Below are positions 1 through 6,728 of a stretch of 7,746 nucleotides of DNA, piece after piece. This DNA is from Candidatus Eiseniibacteriota bacterium (GTDB lineage: Bacteria > Joyebacterota > Joyebacteria > Joyebacterales > Joyebacteraceae): NCBI GenBank assembly GCA_030609605.1, contig JAUWBY010000099.1, positions 1 to 7,746 on the forward strand, written 5' to 3'. Both the position numbers and the translations under genes were made by a program. How positions within the stretch are numbered: position 1 is the first letter of the stretch; each line of letters begins with the position of its first letter. A model generated the notes under the pieces. That model saw only the letters and a program-made list of their open reading frames with translations. It did not search any database and had not been told where the DNA came from.

Positions 1-1434
1 TTTCACCTCATCGCTGTGGCGCGAGAGGACGGAGCTCTTCTGGTCGCTATGGATGATCCGCTGGACGTCATCGCCACCGACACCGTCGCCGCGAACACCG
101 GGTATGATGTCCGGCCCGTCAAGGCTGATCCCGATTTGATCCAGGCCGCGATCGAGAAGTTCTACGGCGACGAGATCGATATCGAGAAGTCGATTCAGAG
201 CATTGTTGAGGTTGAGGTCGAAATGGGCATCGCCAGCGGTGGAGATACCGAGCAGCTCTCGATTGAGCCGAACGACGCTCCCGTTATCAGATTGGTCAAC
301 CTCATTCTGCTTCAGGCGATCCAGGAGGGGGCGAGCGACATCCACATTGAGCCGCGCGACAAGGACATCGCTGTGCGGCTCCGGGTCGACGGTGTGCTTC
401 GGGAGATACTGCCACCTCCGAAGAAAATGCAATGGGCGATCACTTCCCGGATCAAGATTCTCTCCGGACTCAATATCGCTGAGCGTCGACTTCCGCAGGA
501 CGGTAGCTGCAGGGTGAGAATAATGGGCCGAGAGGTCGACATACGTATCTCCATGATTCCCACCATCCACGGCGAGAAGGTCGTTATGCGGATCCTGGAC
601 AAGACAAATCTAAAGACGGATCTGAGCGATCTCGGATTCGATGGCGCATCACTTGACCTCATAAAGGGCGCAATCGGCGCACCACACGGGATGGTTCTGC
701 TGACCGGCCCGACTGGAAGCGGTAAGACGACCACGCTCTACTCGGCACTCTCATACATCAACTCGCCCGACAAGAACATCATGACCGTAGAGGATCCTGT
801 CGAGTACGAACTCGAGGGGGTCAATCAGGTCCAGGCGAAGCCCGGGATCGGGTTGGACTTCGCCGCGGCTCTCAGATCGTTTCTCCGGCAGGATCCGGAC
901 GTGATTCTAGTAGGCGAGATCCGCGACCTCGAGACGGCTTCGATAGCCATCAAGGCTGCACAGACGGGCCATCTGGTCTTCAGCACTCTACACACGAACG
1001 ACGCCACCTCTTCGATAGATCGACTCCTCAACATGGGAGCCGAACCGTACTTGATCTGCACGTCCCTGAATCTGGTGATCGCGCAGCGACTTGTCAGAAC
1101 GATCTGCGCGAACTGCATTGAGGAATACGATCCGGAACCGCTGCTTCTCGAGAGATTCCGAGACGCCTTGCCGGAGGCGACCGATACGGTCTTCAAACGA
1201 GGCGCAGGTTGCTCCGCTTGCTCCGGTACAGGATACAAGGGAAGAATGGCTCTCTATGAGCTGTTCTCCGTGACACGCGCCATCAAGGAGCTTGTTCTGG
1301 CAGGAGATGTTGGTGAACCCGTTAGAGACATGGCACTTGCCGAAGGGATGAAGCCGCTTCTCGTGAACGGCATGGAGAAGATTCGTGAAGGCTTGACGAC
1401 GATAGACGAGGTGCTTTCCGTCGCGAGCGGCTAG
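1..1434 (+). CDS. pilB: Type IV pilus extension ATPase PilB (5' end outside the window)
   Basis: Hexameric cytoplasmic ATPase that powers pilus polymerisation through PilC. The frame is open from base 1 and gives 477 visible residues. The GTG at 16 is internal: the text before and after it (ALLVAMDDPLDV) is the end of the usual PilB/GspE N-terminal domain. PilB is normally about 560-580 residues, so roughly 90-100 are missing upstream. Visible residues show an N2 domain (about 90-225), Walker A GPTGSGKT (236-243), Asp box VEDPVEYEL (263-271), Walker B DPDVILVGEIRD (298-309) and His box TGHLVFSTLHT (322-332). Two CxxC pairs (C369/C372 and C404/C407) form the zinc site typical of PilB/GspE and absent from PilT. 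The stop TAG overlaps the ribosome site of pilT. A GspE of a type II secretion system is the main alternative; the adjacent pilT and pilMNO genes argue for PilB. No key residue is missing in the visible part. Confidence 0.95.
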   Translation, partial: FHLIAVAREDGALLVAMDDPLDVIATDTVAANTGYDVRPVKADPDLIQAAIEKFYGDEIDIEKSIQSIVEVEVEMGIASGGDTEQLSIEPNDAPVIRLVNLILLQAIQEGASDIHIEPRDKDIAVRLRVDGVLREILPPPKKMQWAITSRIKILSGLNIAERRLPQDGSCRVRIMGREVDIRISMIPTIHGEKVVMRILDKTNLKTDLSDLGFDGASLDLIKGAIGAPHGMVLLTGPTGSGKTTTLYSALSYINSPDKNIMTVEDPVEYELEGVNQVQAKPGIGLDFAAALRSFLRQDPDVILVGEIRDLETASIAIKAAQTGHLVFSTLHTNDATSSIDRLLNMGAEPYLICTSLNLVIAQRLVRTICANCIEEYDPEPLLLERFRDALPEATDTVFKRGAGCSACSGTGYKGRMALYELFSVTRAIKELVLAGDVGEPVRDMALAEGMKPLLVNGMEKIREGLTTIDEVLSVASG

Positions 1435-1443
1435 GAGGATGAG

Positions 1444-2562
1444 ATGTCGGACACCGGTCTGAGTGAAGGAATCGTATCGCTCCTCAAGGAGATGGTATCC
1501 CGACGGGCGTCGGATCTTCATCTGACCCCGGGCGTGCCACCCCAGTTCAGGATCGATGGCCGGCTGGAGCCCAGCGATGCCCCGCGTCTCACTCCCGATC
1601 AAACGCGCGAGCTCGCCTACGCGATGCTCGATGAGAAGAGGATCGCGCGCCTCGAAGTTGAGAAGGGACTCGATACGTCGTTCAGCGTGGAGGAACTCGG
1701 ACGCTTCAGATTGAACGTGTTCTTCCAGCGCGGGACCGTTGCCGCCGCCGTGCGTCACCTGCCTTGGGTGATCCCCTCCATGCAGGAACTCGGCGTCCCG
1801 CCGGTCATGCAGGAGTTTTGTGAGAAACTGCACGGTCTGGTTCTCGTGAGCGGTCCGACCGGTTCCGGCAAGTCGACAACCTTGGCTTCGATGATCGACT
1901 ATATCAACGGCACCAAGGCTGTTCACATTCTCTCGATCGAGGATCCCATCGAGTATCTGCATAGGCACAAACGGAGCATCGTGAACCAGCGAGAGCTGGA
2001 CAGGGACACTCGGTCCTTTGCAGAGGCCGTCCGACAGGTGTTGCGACAGGACCCGGACGTGATCTGCATAGGTGAGATCAGAGATCTCGATACAGTCCGC
2101 ACGGCACTGACCCTTGCAGAGACCGGTCACCTCGTGCTGACCACAGTGCACACGAGTGAGGCACCACAGGCGATAAGCAGAATCGTCGACATCTTCCCCT
2201 CGCACGAGCAGCAGGGGGTGCGGACACAGCTGTCGCTCTGCCTCGAGGGCGTGCTCGTCCAGCAGCTTCTGCCGGATGCGAGCGGAACCGGCCGGCGGCT
2301 GGCGACCGAGATGATGGTGGCAACGGCGGCTGTGAGAAACCTGATCAGGGAGAACAACCTTCAGCAGCTGAGATCCGCGATCGAGACGGGGTCGAAGGAC
2401 GGCATGCACAGTCTGAACTCTACGCTTCTGAAACTGACTCAGGACGGAAATCTGACGCCGGAAACGGCGCTTCTGTCCTCGAACGACATCAAGGGAATGA
2501 TGAGAGAACTAGGGAAACTGAGAATCAACACACCCACTCAGGGGCGCAGAGCGGCGAACTAG
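1444..2562 (+). CDS. pilT: Type IV pilus retraction ATPase PilT
   Basis: Hexameric cytoplasmic ATPase that drives pilus depolymerisation, needed for twitching motility and DNA uptake in known systems. The 372 residues are close to the family's usual 345-370. The start is fixed by AGGAGG at 1433-1438, five bases before the ATG and overlapping the pilB stop, which suggests translational coupling. The N-terminal domain opens with the PilT pattern ASDLHLTPGVPPQFRIDG. Walker A is GPTGSGKS (137-144), the Asp box lies around SIEDPIEYL, Walker B is DPDVICIGEIRD (203-214) and the His box is TGHLVLTTVHT (227-237). The C-terminal AVRNLIRE (296-303) matches the AIRNLIRE motif that PilT needs for retraction and that separates it from PilB. 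There are no zinc cysteine pairs, as expected. PilU is an alternative paralogue, but the intact AVRNLIRE and the position next to pilB favour PilT. Confidence 0.95.
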   Translation: MSDTGLSEGIVSLLKEMVSRRASDLHLTPGVPPQFRIDGRLEPSDAPRLTPDQTRELAYAMLDEKRIARLEVEKGLDTSFSVEELGRFRLNVFFQRGTVAAAVRHLPWVIPSMQELGVPPVMQEFCEKLHGLVLVSGPTGSGKSTTLASMIDYINGTKAVHILSIEDPIEYLHRHKRSIVNQRELDRDTRSFAEAVRQVLRQDPDVICIGEIRDLDTVRTALTLAETGHLVLTTVHTSEAPQAISRIVDIFPSHEQQGVRTQLSLCLEGVLVQQLLPDASGTGRRLATEMMVATAAVRNLIRENNLQQLRSAIETGSKDGMHSLNSTLLKLTQDGNLTPETALLSSNDIKGMMRELGKLRINTPTQGRRAAN

Positions 2563-2616
2563 AACCAGCGCTCGCGGACTGTTTCGACACGCCGCTTAGG
2601 CAGAGGGAAACGCACG

Positions 2617-3825
2617 ATGTCCGAATTCGCATACATCGCCAAGAATGCCAAAGGCAGAACGGTAGAGGGCACTCGGAGCGCCGAGACTGAGATGGGTCTC
2701 GTGTCCATGCTCCGGAGAGAGAACCTCGTCGTCATCTCCGTTGCGCCGCTGGCGGCTACGCAGAAGCCGCGCGGCTCGCGTGGCGGCAAGAAGGTGAAGA
2801 CGAAGGACAAGGCCGTCGTCTGTCGGCAGCTCTCCGCGATGCTGGATGCCGGCCTGCCTGTGCTCGAGAGTCTTGACGGGATCGCCGACCAGATCGACAA
2901 CCAGACTCTGGCCGGCATACTCAAAGACGTGTCCGCGGACATCGAGGCTGGATCAACGCTTTCTCAGGGAGTCGCAAAGCACGGGAAGGTCTTCTCGACG
3001 CTCTTCGTGGCCATGGTGAGAGCCGGCGAGGAGTCGGGTTCACTGCCGGCCGTGCTTGCACGTCTGGCCAGCTACCTCGAGGCGAGGGATGCCCTTACCA
3101 GGAAGATCATATCGGCGTCAACCTACCCGGCATTCATCGCCGTCTTTTTCCTGTTCGCCGTCATAGCCATCATGTTCTTCCTGATTCCGAAGTTCGAGGT
3201 CATCTTCGCGGACTTCGATATGACACTGCCGCCGCTCACTACGGTGCTCATCACGATATCACGCTTCCTCGGGCAGAACATCCTCTGGGAGGTCCTTATT
3301 CTCGGACTCGGGACCTTCTTCTTCCTTAGGTGGAAGAAAACGCCGGCGGGAAGGCTCAAGTTTGACGGGCTCATTCTCAAGCTGCCTATGTTTGGGAAAC
3401 TCATCCAGAAGGCGTCGGTTGCCAGGTTCAGCAGGACACTCGGGACGCTCATGGAAAACGGAGTAACAGTGGTCAGTGCACTCGAAATAGTCTCCGAGAC
3501 CTCGGGCAACACTGTCGTGAAGGAGGCGATTGACAGAGTAAATGAAGGAGTCATCAACGGGGCGACCATTTCAGAGAAGCTCGCAGAGTCCCCGGTCTTT
3601 CCTAAGATGGTCGTTAGCATGGTCTCGGCTGGGGAGAGGTCGGGTAATCTGCCCGATATGCTCGAGAGAGTGTCCGATTTCTACACGGACGAGGTCGACA
3701 CTGCAATCAGTGGACTGACAGCAATGATAGAGCCGGCCCTCATCGTTGGGCTCGGCGGCATCGTGACCATTGTAGTGCTGGCGATCTACCTGCCCATTTT
3801 CCAGATGGCAACTGGGATACAGTAG
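2617..3825 (+). CDS. pilC: Type IV pilus inner-membrane platform protein PilC
   Basis: Polytopic inner-membrane protein of the PilC/GspF family that couples PilB and PilT to addition and removal of pilin subunits. The 402 residues match the usual length of about 400. An N-terminal segment (FAYIAKNAKGRTVEGT) is followed by two GspF domains. The first starts around CRQLSAMLDAGLPV (69 onward) and the second around FSRTLGTLMENGVTVV (271 onward), the typical internal duplication. Hydrophobic segments lie at about 169-193, 222-239 and 373-395; the last carries the family ending AIYLPIFQM. The ATG at 2617 has GAGGG at 2603-2607 at normal spacing. It lies 54 bases after pilT and the short spacer shows no terminator, so co-transcription is likely. 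GspF is unlikely given the neighbours. The gene looks complete. Confidence 0.95.
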   Translation: MSEFAYIAKNAKGRTVEGTRSAETEMGLVSMLRRENLVVISVAPLAATQKPRGSRGGKKVKTKDKAVVCRQLSAMLDAGLPVLESLDGIADQIDNQTLAGILKDVSADIEAGSTLSQGVAKHGKVFSTLFVAMVRAGEESGSLPAVLARLASYLEARDALTRKIISASTYPAFIAVFFLFAVIAIMFFLIPKFEVIFADFDMTLPPLTTVLITISRFLGQNILWEVLILGLGTFFFLRWKKTPAGRLKFDGLILKLPMFGKLIQKASVARFSRTLGTLMENGVTVVSALEIVSETSGNTVVKEAIDRVNEGVINGATISEKLAESPVFPKMVVSMVSAGERSGNLPDMLERVSDFYTDEVDTAISGLTAMIEPALIVGLGGIVTIVVLAIYLPIFQMATGIQ

Positions 3826-3831
3826 GTCGAG

Positions 3832-3850
3832 TCAACAGGGGAATCAACAG
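3832..3850 (+). repeat. Short direct repeat TCAACAG x2 before pilin 1
   Basis: The heptamer TCAACAG occurs at 3832-3838 and again at 3844-3850, 12 bases start to start, in the 46-base gap between pilC and pilin 1. Spacing close to one DNA helix turn would suit a regulator bound on one face. It equally could be chance in so short a stretch; I cannot name a binding protein. Confidence 0.3.
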
Positions 3851-3858
3851 AGCAGGGA

Positions 3859-3863
3859 GGAGG
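3859..3863 (+). promoter_or_regulatory. Ribosome binding site that sets the pilin 1 start
   Basis: GGAGG lies 8 bases before the ATG at 3872. The alternative GTG at 3863 overlaps this motif and is left with only a poorly placed GGGAG upstream. The site therefore favours the ATG at 3872, which also gives a leader of the same length as pilin 2. Confidence 0.7.
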
Positions 3864-3871
3864 TGAATAAG

Positions 3872-4312
3872 ATGCTACGCAAGAATCAGGGGGGTTTCAC
3901 CCTCGTCGAGCTGATGATTGTGGTCATTATCGTAGGGATCCTGGCCGCGGTAGCTATCCCGATGTACCAGGGAGCTACTGAGCGTGCTAAGGCTTCAGAG
4001 GCCGTAGCGGCTCTGGGCACGATTCGTGGCGCCATGCGTGTGTACTTTGCAGAGCACGGTACGTACGTGGGCACCGCTGTCCTACCGTTTGCTGCTGGTG
4101 GCCTGGTTACTGCTACAGGCACGCTTGATGTGACTGATAGCGACCTTATGGGACGCTATTTCAGTTCACCGTGCTACACGTTTGATGCTGTTCCGACTGG
4201 TGCTGCGTTCGACATCGAATGTAACGGTGCAAACAGCACTGCTACGCAGGCGGCAGAAGTCTCAACCATCGTGCGTTCGATCAATCAGAACGGCGATATC
4301 ACCAACTCGTAA
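3872..4312 (+). CDS. pilA: Type IV prepilin, PilA-like (pilin 1, probable major subunit)
   Basis: Structural subunit of the pilus fibre, made as a prepilin in the inner membrane. With the ATG at 3872 it is 146 residues. It has an 8-residue basic leader (MLRKNQGG), then a class III cleavage site before F9, and the hallmark glutamate E13 (mature position 5). A hydrophobic alpha-1 helix spans about 9-32 (FTLVELMIVVIIVGILAAVAIP). The C-terminal part has two cysteines, C101 and C117, which probably form a disulfide loop, and ends with SINQNGDI, shared with pilin 2. Alanine is encoded by GCT in 12 of 22 cases, unlike pilin 2 (2 of 16). That suggests selection for high expression, or a different history. 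A GTG at 3863 would add three residues but overlaps the ribosome site. The family call is certain from the N-terminus; major-subunit status is inferred. A minor pilin or type II pseudopilin is less likely here. Confidence 0.93.
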   Translation: MLRKNQGGFTLVELMIVVIIVGILAAVAIPMYQGATERAKASEAVAALGTIRGAMRVYFAEHGTYVGTAVLPFAAGGLVTATGTLDVTDSDLMGRYFSSPCYTFDAVPTGAAFDIECNGANSTATQAAEVSTIVRSINQNGDITNS

Positions 4313-4326
4313 CGAAGACGCATGAT

Positions 4327-4360
4327 CCGGGGGCGACACCTGTTGCGGTGTTGCCCCCGG
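4327..4360 (+). terminator. Strong hairpin after pilin 1, without a U-tract
   Basis: The arm CCGGGGGCGACACC (4327-4340) pairs with GGTGTTGCCCCCGG (4347-4360), giving 14 pairs including one G-U around a 6-base loop. It begins 14 bases after the pilin 1 stop. No run of T follows (GGGCATCC), so it is not a classic intrinsic terminator. It may be a weak or partial terminator, or a 3' stabiliser that protects pilin 1 mRNA and lowers expression of downstream genes. The stem is plain in the sequence; the function is inference. Confidence 0.6.
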
Positions 4361-4487
4361 GGGCATCCAACAAGGAGGGAAAGCGAAACATCTGCTATCA
4401 GGTGTGCATCGGGACATCCTGCGGAGTGCCGGGGCTGGAGAACATGCTTCTCGGAGCTGCTCCCAGCTGGAGCGGGTGTCCAATGAA

Positions 4488-4493
4488 TGGAGG
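4488..4493 (+). promoter_or_regulatory. Ribosome binding site that sets the pilin 2 start
   Basis: TGGAGG lies 8 bases before the ATG at 4502. The in-frame ATG at 4487 overlaps the motif and has no good site of its own. Starting at 4502 gives an 8-residue leader, the same length as in pilin 1. Confidence 0.75.
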
Positions 4494-4501
4494 TTAAGGA
4501 C

Positions 4502-4933
4502 ATGCAGCACAGGAATGAGCAAGGCTTCACGCTTGTTGAGCTCATGATCGTCGTGATGATAGTGGGTGTGCTCGCTGCGGTGGCGATTCCCATGTATCAA
4601 ACCGTACCTGAGCGTTCAATGGGCACTGAGGCCACGACGACGCTCGGCTTGGTCAAGAACGCCATGCGCGCCTACTACGCGGAGCACGGTTCTTATGCGG
4701 ACGCGAGTTTCGCGGACGGCGCCCTGGTGACAGTGGGTGGGGTGTTGGGTGTGAGCTCCAACGATCTCGAGGGAAGGTACTTCAGTAAGGAGTGCTACAC
4801 GTTCGACGGCGCTTCGGGGGCGAACGCGTTCACTATCAAGTGCGACGGGTCACTGAGCACTGCGATGTGCGCGAGTGACGTGTCAGGTGTGACGAAGACG
4901 ATCAACCAGAACGGAGACATAGTCAGCAACTAG
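4502..4933 (+). CDS. pilA: Type IV prepilin, PilA-like (pilin 2, diverged tandem paralogue)
   Basis: Second prepilin, 143 residues from the ATG at 4502. The leader is MQHRNEQG with cleavage expected before F9, and E13 becomes mature E5. The hydrophobic helix spans about 9-32 (FTLVELMIVVMIVGVLAAVAIP) and is nearly identical to that of pilin 1. The globular part follows the same plan: AEHGSY, GRYFSKECYTFD, a second cysteine and TINQNGDI near the end. C98 and C114 have the same spacing as the pair in pilin 1, but there is a third cysteine, C123, with no counterpart. The middle is diverged and about three residues shorter. Codon use is GCG/GCC-rich for alanine, like the rest of the cluster and unlike pilin 1. 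The gene ends with tandem stops TAG TAG. It arose most likely by old duplication, and may be an alternative or minor subunit made at a lower level behind the spacer hairpin. Confidence 0.92.
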   Translation: MQHRNEQGFTLVELMIVVMIVGVLAAVAIPMYQTVPERSMGTEATTTLGLVKNAMRAYYAEHGSYADASFADGALVTVGGVLGVSSNDLEGRYFSKECYTFDGASGANAFTIKCDGSLSTAMCASDVSGVTKTINQNGDIVSN

Positions 4934-5020
4934 TAGCGGTCGGATGGAGATCAGCAAGGACTGCTAAGGGGTGCAGTATCAGAGGTGTTCTTCGATCGAT
5001 TCAAAGGACACCTGGATATA

Positions 5021-5027
5021 GGGGGAG
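5021..5027 (+). promoter_or_regulatory. Ribosome binding site supporting the ATG start of pilM
   Basis: GGGGGAG ends 8 bases before the ATG at 5036. It supports this start over the in-frame GTG at 4985, whose nearest candidate (AAGGGG, 4966-4971) is 13 bases away. The match to the ribosomal consensus is only moderate. Confidence 0.5.
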
Positions 5028-5035
5028 TCCTGGCG

Positions 5036-6052
5036 ATGTTCGCGAATGAAACAAGGACGCTTGTGGGTCTGGATATGGGATCCACCTCCGTCAAGCTGGT
5101 GGAACTCTCGGGTCATCCGGGAGCCTTTTGTCTTGAGAACCTCGCGCTCGCAGTGATCGAAGCGCCGAGAGATGAAGCGGCCGTTCTGGCAGCCGTGGGC
5201 TCGGTCAGGGATGCGTGCGAGGAGGGCGGACGCAGGGCGGTTGGATCCGTCAGTGGGCCGCACGTCGCGGTGAGGAGTTTCCACTTCCCAAGGATGGCGG
5301 AGAAGGAGGTGAGGGGAGCTCTGTGGTACGAGGGCAGCCAGGTGATAGCCTTTGACATCGCTGACTCGTACGTGGACTACACTGCGATGGAGGCTGCTTC
5401 CGACAGCAAAACCATGGATGTGCTCTTCGTCGCAGCGATGAAAGCGGAGGTCGACTCGAAGGTGCAACTCATGAAGGGCTGCGGCTTCGACCCCAGGAAC
5501 ATCGGCGTTGATGCGCTCGTGCTCCTGGAGGCGCTAATGGCTGGACAGGAGCAGTCTGCGACAGTCGCTATCGTGGATGTAGGTGCAAGGACAACGAACA
5601 TAGGGATAGCGCGAAGGAAAATGGTTCCCTTCACGAGGGACGTGGATATCGCGGGCGACACTTACACCAGAGCTATTGGAAAACTGCTCGGCGTAGACCA
5701 GAAGGAAGCGGAGAAGGTCAAGATGACCGAAGCGGGCACGAACCCTGCAGTCTCGCGGGCCACCAGCGGAGTCACTCGGCGCCTGGTCGAGGAAGTATCC
5801 AGGTCGATTGCATACTACAAGAGCAGAGACGATGGGAGCGACGTGGATCGTATCTACCTATGTGGCGGAGGGTCAGGTATGCCGAGCTTCTCTGAGACTC
5901 TTGAAGAGGTCACGGGCATTCGTGTTCTTCCGTGGAGTCCACTCGAGCTGGTCAAGATTGATGAGTCTCGCTTCGACAAGGCCACGGTGGATCACCTCGC
6001 GTCGTTCGTGTCGCTTGCTGCTGCGCTGGCCATGGTGGAGGGTGTTCACTAA
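5036..6052 (+). CDS. pilM: Type IV pilus assembly ATPase-fold protein PilM
   Basis: Cytoplasmic FtsA/actin-like protein that binds ATP and the N-terminal tail of PilN, tying the inner-membrane PilN/PilO/PilP complex to the cytoplasmic motor. The 338 residues are close to the usual length of about 350. The N-terminus MFANETRTLVGLDMGSTSVK contains the phosphate-1 loop (GLDMGSTSVKLVEL, 11-24) and closely follows the usual PilM start. VAIVDVGARTTNIGIA (177-192) is the phosphate-2 loop, and RIYLCGGGSGMPSF (272-285) the adenosine motif. VDALVLLEAL and SIAYYKSR are also typical. An upstream GTG at 4985 would add 17 residues that do not resemble PilM, so the ATG at 5036 is preferred. The gene follows pilin 2 by 102 bases and ends two bases before pilN starts, indicating tight coupling with pilN. 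Confidence 0.93.
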   Translation: MFANETRTLVGLDMGSTSVKLVELSGHPGAFCLENLALAVIEAPRDEAAVLAAVGSVRDACEEGGRRAVGSVSGPHVAVRSFHFPRMAEKEVRGALWYEGSQVIAFDIADSYVDYTAMEAASDSKTMDVLFVAAMKAEVDSKVQLMKGCGFDPRNIGVDALVLLEALMAGQEQSATVAIVDVGARTTNIGIARRKMVPFTRDVDIAGDTYTRAIGKLLGVDQKEAEKVKMTEAGTNPAVSRATSGVTRRLVEEVSRSIAYYKSRDDGSDVDRIYLCGGGSGMPSFSETLEEVTGIRVLPWSPLELVKIDESRFDKATVDHLASFVSLAAALAMVEGVH

Positions 6053-6054
6053 CG

Positions 6055-6657
6055 ATGTATGACATCAATCTCATACGCAAGAACGTCGTGCCCGATCGAA
6101 GGAAGAACGTCATCTTCTCTCTCGTGTCCTTTTCCGCGCTGCTCTGTATCCTGACCGTTCTGGCCGTTGTCTTCTTCTCCACGGCCAATTTCAGGATGAT
6201 CGATGTCTACGCGCGTGAGATCGACAAGCTTGAGGGGGACTTGACTGCGCTCTACCCGGGGACGCCTACTCTGGACGAACTCGCCGCTATCATGCGGAGA
6301 ATCAAGCCCGACCTCAGTGAGATCAGCGGAGTCATCAGCTCGCGCACAGAGCTGACCTACATCTGGGAGGCTGTGGCAGAGACAGTTCAGGACGATGTCT
6401 GGTTGACCCATGTGGGCCTGAAGGTGCCGCGGAACGAGGGGCGGAAGACCAGCTTCAGGGGCATAGTCATCGAGGGATATGCTCTTTCATCGGGGGATAC
6501 GAGCAGCGAAGAGGCCATTCAGAGCTTCGCGACCAGGCTCGAGAACGACCCGGAACTCAAGAGTCATATATCGGAGGTGAGGTTTGCCGAGACCGGCAAG
6601 ATGAAGATAGATGGTCATTCCGTGATCGGGTTCGAGATCACATGCCTGTTCAAGTAG
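6055..6657 (+). CDS. pilN: Type IV pilus assembly protein PilN
   Basis: Bitopic inner-membrane protein of the PilN family. Its cytoplasmic tail binds PilM and its periplasmic domain pairs with PilO. The 200 residues match the family. A short N-terminal tail contains DINLIRKNVVP (3-13), a variant of the usual INLLP-type PilM-binding motif. One membrane segment spans about 19-41, then a probable coiled region and a ferredoxin-like periplasmic domain. The latter includes the characteristic VAETVQDDVWLTHVGLK and IVIEGYALS stretches. The ATG at 6055 follows the pilM stop by two bases, and GGAGGG at 6037-6042 lies inside the end of pilM, so translation is probably coupled. The unusual spacing inside the PilM-binding motif is the only oddity. 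Confidence 0.9.
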   Translation: MYDINLIRKNVVPDRRKNVIFSLVSFSALLCILTVLAVVFFSTANFRMIDVYAREIDKLEGDLTALYPGTPTLDELAAIMRRIKPDLSEISGVISSRTELTYIWEAVAETVQDDVWLTHVGLKVPRNEGRKTSFRGIVIEGYALSSGDTSSEEAIQSFATRLENDPELKSHISEVRFAETGKMKIDGHSVIGFEITCLFK

Positions 6658-6728
6658 CTACGAAGGAATCGCACGATCCGATGATCAGCGAGCCAAGGGG
6701 GGCCTGCGGTCACGGTCGGTGGGGGTAG

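Noticed and set aside
16..18. GTG as the start of pilB
   Set aside because: The frame is open to base 1 and the residues on both sides belong to the conserved N-terminal domain, so the true start is upstream of the window.
988..2409. 473-codon open frame on the minus strand across pilB and pilT
   Set aside because: It lies opposite two clearly coding genes with intact ATPase motifs. Its translation shows no recognisable domain and no convincing ribosome site. It is a by-product of codon bias in GC-rich DNA.
3863..3865. GTG as the start of pilin 1
   Set aside because: It overlaps the best ribosome site, which is ideally spaced for the ATG at 3872; the ATG also gives the same leader length as pilin 2.
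4262..4600. Minus-strand open frame across the pilin spacer
   Set aside because: It mostly mirrors the start of pilin 2 and the hairpin region. There is no motif that looks like a protein family.
4985..4987. GTG as the start of pilM
   Set aside because: The added 17 residues do not resemble PilM, while MFANETRTLVGLDMGS from 5036 does and has a better-placed ribosome site.
6658..6728. Terminator or promoter between pilN and pilO
   Set aside because: I found no stem with a T run and no convincing -35/-10 pair in these 71 bases.
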